A stretch of 64,000 bases of DNA. It comes from Mesorhizobium sp. B2-3-12 (lineage in GTDB: Bacteria; Pseudomonadota; Alphaproteobacteria; Rhizobiales; Rhizobiaceae). The stretch spans positions 54,968 through 118,967 of the forward strand of contig NZ_VFVR01000012.1 in assembly GCF_006442205.1 (NCBI RefSeq). Direction: 5' to 3'. A program made the position numbers and the translations under genes. This document shows positions 62,411 to 64,000 of this stretch, one piece after another; the first letter of the stretch is position 1, and each line of letters starts with the position of its first letter. The notes under the pieces are model-generated. The model was not told the DNA's origin. It saw only the letters and a list, made by a program, of their open reading frames with translations, and did not search any database.

Positions 62411-64000
62411 TCAGTCATGTGGTTTCAGGATATTGTTCAGAGCCTTTTTCATCGTGTCGTCGGTCTGAATATACCCGGAACTCTGCTTGTCTGACGTCAG
62501 GTCCAATGTCGAACCGGACGGTTTGTTCTGGGCCTGACCGAAACCCGCGACGTTACTGAGCAAGTTCAAGAGGTCTGCCGCCACCGAAAGAATGGCGAGA
62601 CTGATGAGTTGCTTGAACAAGCCTTGGCTATCCGCAGGGCTGCTGGACTGCATCAACTGCTTGATGTCTTTCAATCCAAGCGTATCGGTCGAGATGCTGC
62701 CCCCCTGGCTGCTTGTCGACCCGTGCCCACCGTTGCTATGTCCGCCATCAGCACTGTCATGGCGACCGCGACCGTTGCTACCGCGGTCATTGTCATGGCG
62801 GTTTCCATTGCCATTGCGGCCATCGTCATGGTGGCTGCCGTTGCGTTGGTCATGGTCATGACGGTTGCCGTGGTGGCGATGGTCATGATCGTCGCCGTTG
62901 TGGTCATGGTGATGGTCGCCTGGACCAGTAGCACCGGTGTGCCCTGTAGCTCCGGTGGAACCCGTTGCACCCGTATGTCCGGTCGCCCCGGTAGAGCCTG
63001 TAGCCCCGGTAGAGCCCGTGGCGCCGGTGGACCCAGTTGCTCCAGTCGAGCCGGTCGCACCTGTTGCTCCGGTGGAGCCAGTAGCCCCGGTAGAGCCCGT
63101 GGCGCCGGTGGACCCGGTTGCTCCAGTCGAGCCGGTCGCACCTGCTGCTCCGGTGGAGCCTGTATCCCCCGTAGCCCCAGTGGCGCCAGCAGCACCCGTG
63201 TCACCTGTCGCTCCAGAGGCACCAGTCGCTCCGGTTTCGCCGGTCGCACCCGTAGCTCCAGTGCCTCCTGTAACGCCGGTCGCACCCGTTGCGCCAGTCG
63301 CTCCGGTATCACCTGTGGCGCCAGTTGCACCAGTTGCTCCGGTGTCGCCCGTGGCCCCGGTCGCACCCGTGCCACCAGTCGCTCCAGAAGCACCAATTGC
63401 TCCTGTATCGCCAGTCGCCCCCGTAGCTCCAGTGCCGCCTGTAGCGCCGGTGGCACCCGTTTCGCCAGTCGTTCCGGTATCGCCCGTGGCGCCAGTCGCA
63501 CCAGGGTCACCAGTCGCTCCAGAAGCACCAATTGCTCCTGTATCGCCGGTCGCGCCCGTAGCTCCAGTGCCGCCTGTAGCGCCGGTGGCACCCGTTGCGC
63601 CAGTCGTTCCGGTAGTGCCTGTGGCACCAGTTGCACCAGGTTCACCAGTCGCTCCGGTATCACCCATAGCGCCGGTCGCACCGGTTGCGCCGGCAGCTCC
63701 GGTGGCTCCAGTCGCACCAGAAGCGCCGGTGTCACCTGTGGCACCCGTAGCTCCAGCTGCTCCAGTATTGCCTGTGGCGCCGGTTGCACCCGTTGCGCCA
63801 GTCGCACCGGCAGCTCCGGTATCGCCAGTTGCACCGGCAGCTCCGGTGTCACCTGTGGCACCCGTAGCTCCAGTTGCTCCAGTAGTGCCTGTGGCACCCG
63901 TTGCACCAGGATCACCAGTCGCCCCAGTGTCACCCATAGCGCCGGTTGCACCCGTTGCGCCAGTCGCACCGGCAGCTCCGGTATCGCCCGTCGCACCGGC
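62411..64000 (-). CDS. collagen-like Gly-X-Thr repeat protein, 5' end off window
   Basis: A very long secreted-protein candidate; its start lies beyond the right edge. In the window about 119 Gly-X-Y triplets are present, nearly all G-A-T, G-D-T or G-S-T with few prolines, as in BclA-like bacterial collagens. It is followed by a His/Asp/Asn-rich linker of about 70 residues, then a C-terminal part with a helical block (LFKQLISLAILSVAADLLNLL) and a polar end, which could be the type I secretion signal. The repeat DNA has near-identical 81- and 135-base duplications. It is upstream of, and co-oriented with, the ABC/HlyD genes. Confidence 0.85.
   Translation of the reverse strand, partial: AGATGDTGAAGATGATGATGAMGDTGATGDPGATGATGTTGATGATGATGDTGAAGATGDTGAAGATGATGATGATGNTGAAGATGATGDTGASGATGATGAAGATGATGAMGDTGATGEPGATGATGTTGTTGATGATGATGGTGATGATGDTGAIGASGATGDPGATGATGDTGTTGETGATGATGGTGATGATGDTGAIGASGATGGTGATGATGDTGATGATGATGDTGATGATGATGVTGGTGATGATGETGATGASGATGDTGAAGATGATGDTGSTGAAGATGSTGATGSTGATGSTGATGSTGATGATGSTGATGSTGATGSTGATGSTGATGHTGATGSTGATGHTGATGPGDHHHDHNGDDHDHRHHGNRHDHDQRNGSHHDDGRNGNGNRHDNDRGSNGRGRHDSADGGHSNGGHGSTSSQGGSISTDTLGLKDIKQLMQSSSPADSQGLFKQLISLAILSVAADLLNLLSNVAGFGQAQNKPSGSTLDLTSDKQSSGYIQTDDTMKKALNNILKPHD

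Noticed and set aside
62671..63996. A long second open frame on the minus strand through the collagen repeats (LxxR/Q/P-rich)
   Set aside because: It is a frame-shifted shadow of the Gly-X-Thr repeats; the repeat lacks stops in several frames. It has no known domain and no start signal.

Overview
The window reads as chromosomal DNA of a GC-rich alphaproteobacterium of the Hyphomicrobiales (Rhizobiales), most like Mesorhizobium or a close Phyllobacteriaceae relative. This is inferred from the mix of families seen: DUF982, DUF3072, DUF1272 and YidB small proteins, HWE/HisKA_2 kinases, ExoY/ExoF/ExoP-type exopolysaccharide (EPS) genes and EcfG-like GGAAC-N16-GTT promoters. No rRNA, tRNA, CRISPR array, intact insertion sequence or phage gene was recognised.

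Layout. 0.1-8.6 kb: a PAP2 phosphatase, a CHASE-PAS-GGDEF-EAL protein, a sigma-region-2-like small protein, then small stress-type genes (Lys/Ala-rich protein, EF-hand protein, DUF4112, YidB, DUF3072) and nadE. 8.7-17.8 kb: OsmC, a frameshifted DUF1272 gene divergent from a frameshifted GlxA-type regulator, a DUF2066 protein divergent from a CGNR regulator, a cytosolic periplasmic-binding-like protein, a decayed PAS/receiver gene, a second Lys/Ala-rich protein, an iron-permease-like protein, an ion channel and a PHB-depolymerase-type esterase. 17.8-33.5 kb: a LOV-HWE blue-light kinase, a GST/TetR divergent pair and a flavin monooxygenase sharing a putative operator, a GH1/SDR pair, small proteins and candidate sRNAs, an SRAP protein, an exonuclease III, a binding protein next to a CHASE3 histidine kinase, and DUF982.

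33.9-55.3 kb is an EPS locus: five glycosyltransferases, a Wzy-like polymerase, a LuxR regulator with a degenerate receiver, a secreted glycosidase with DUF4214, an ExoF-like export protein, an ExoY-like priming transferase, an ExoP/Wzc-like chain-length protein, a phosphomannomutase and an unusual fusion of mannose-1-phosphate guanylyltransferase with an AGE-type isomerase. Together these give GDP-mannose supply, undecaprenyl-linked priming, mannosyl-type chain assembly, polymerisation and export. No Wzx flippase was recognised.

55.5-64 kb: a small protein and a Crp/Fnr regulator, then a minus-strand operon running from the right edge: a very long collagen-like Gly-X-Thr repeat protein with a His-rich linker, a type I secretion ABC transporter, its HlyD adaptor and a Sel1-repeat protein. 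This looks like a dedicated export system for a bacterial collagen-like surface protein.

Two regulatory themes link scattered genes. EcfG-like (general stress sigma factor) promoter candidates precede several small genes and a probable tandem sRNA locus near 27.2-27.5 kb, while the LOV-HWE and CHASE3-HisKA_2 kinases belong to the class that feeds the PhyR-NepR-EcfG pathway in alphaproteobacteria. Short palindromes in divergent promoters suggest self-regulation by the GlxA, CGNR and TetR regulators.
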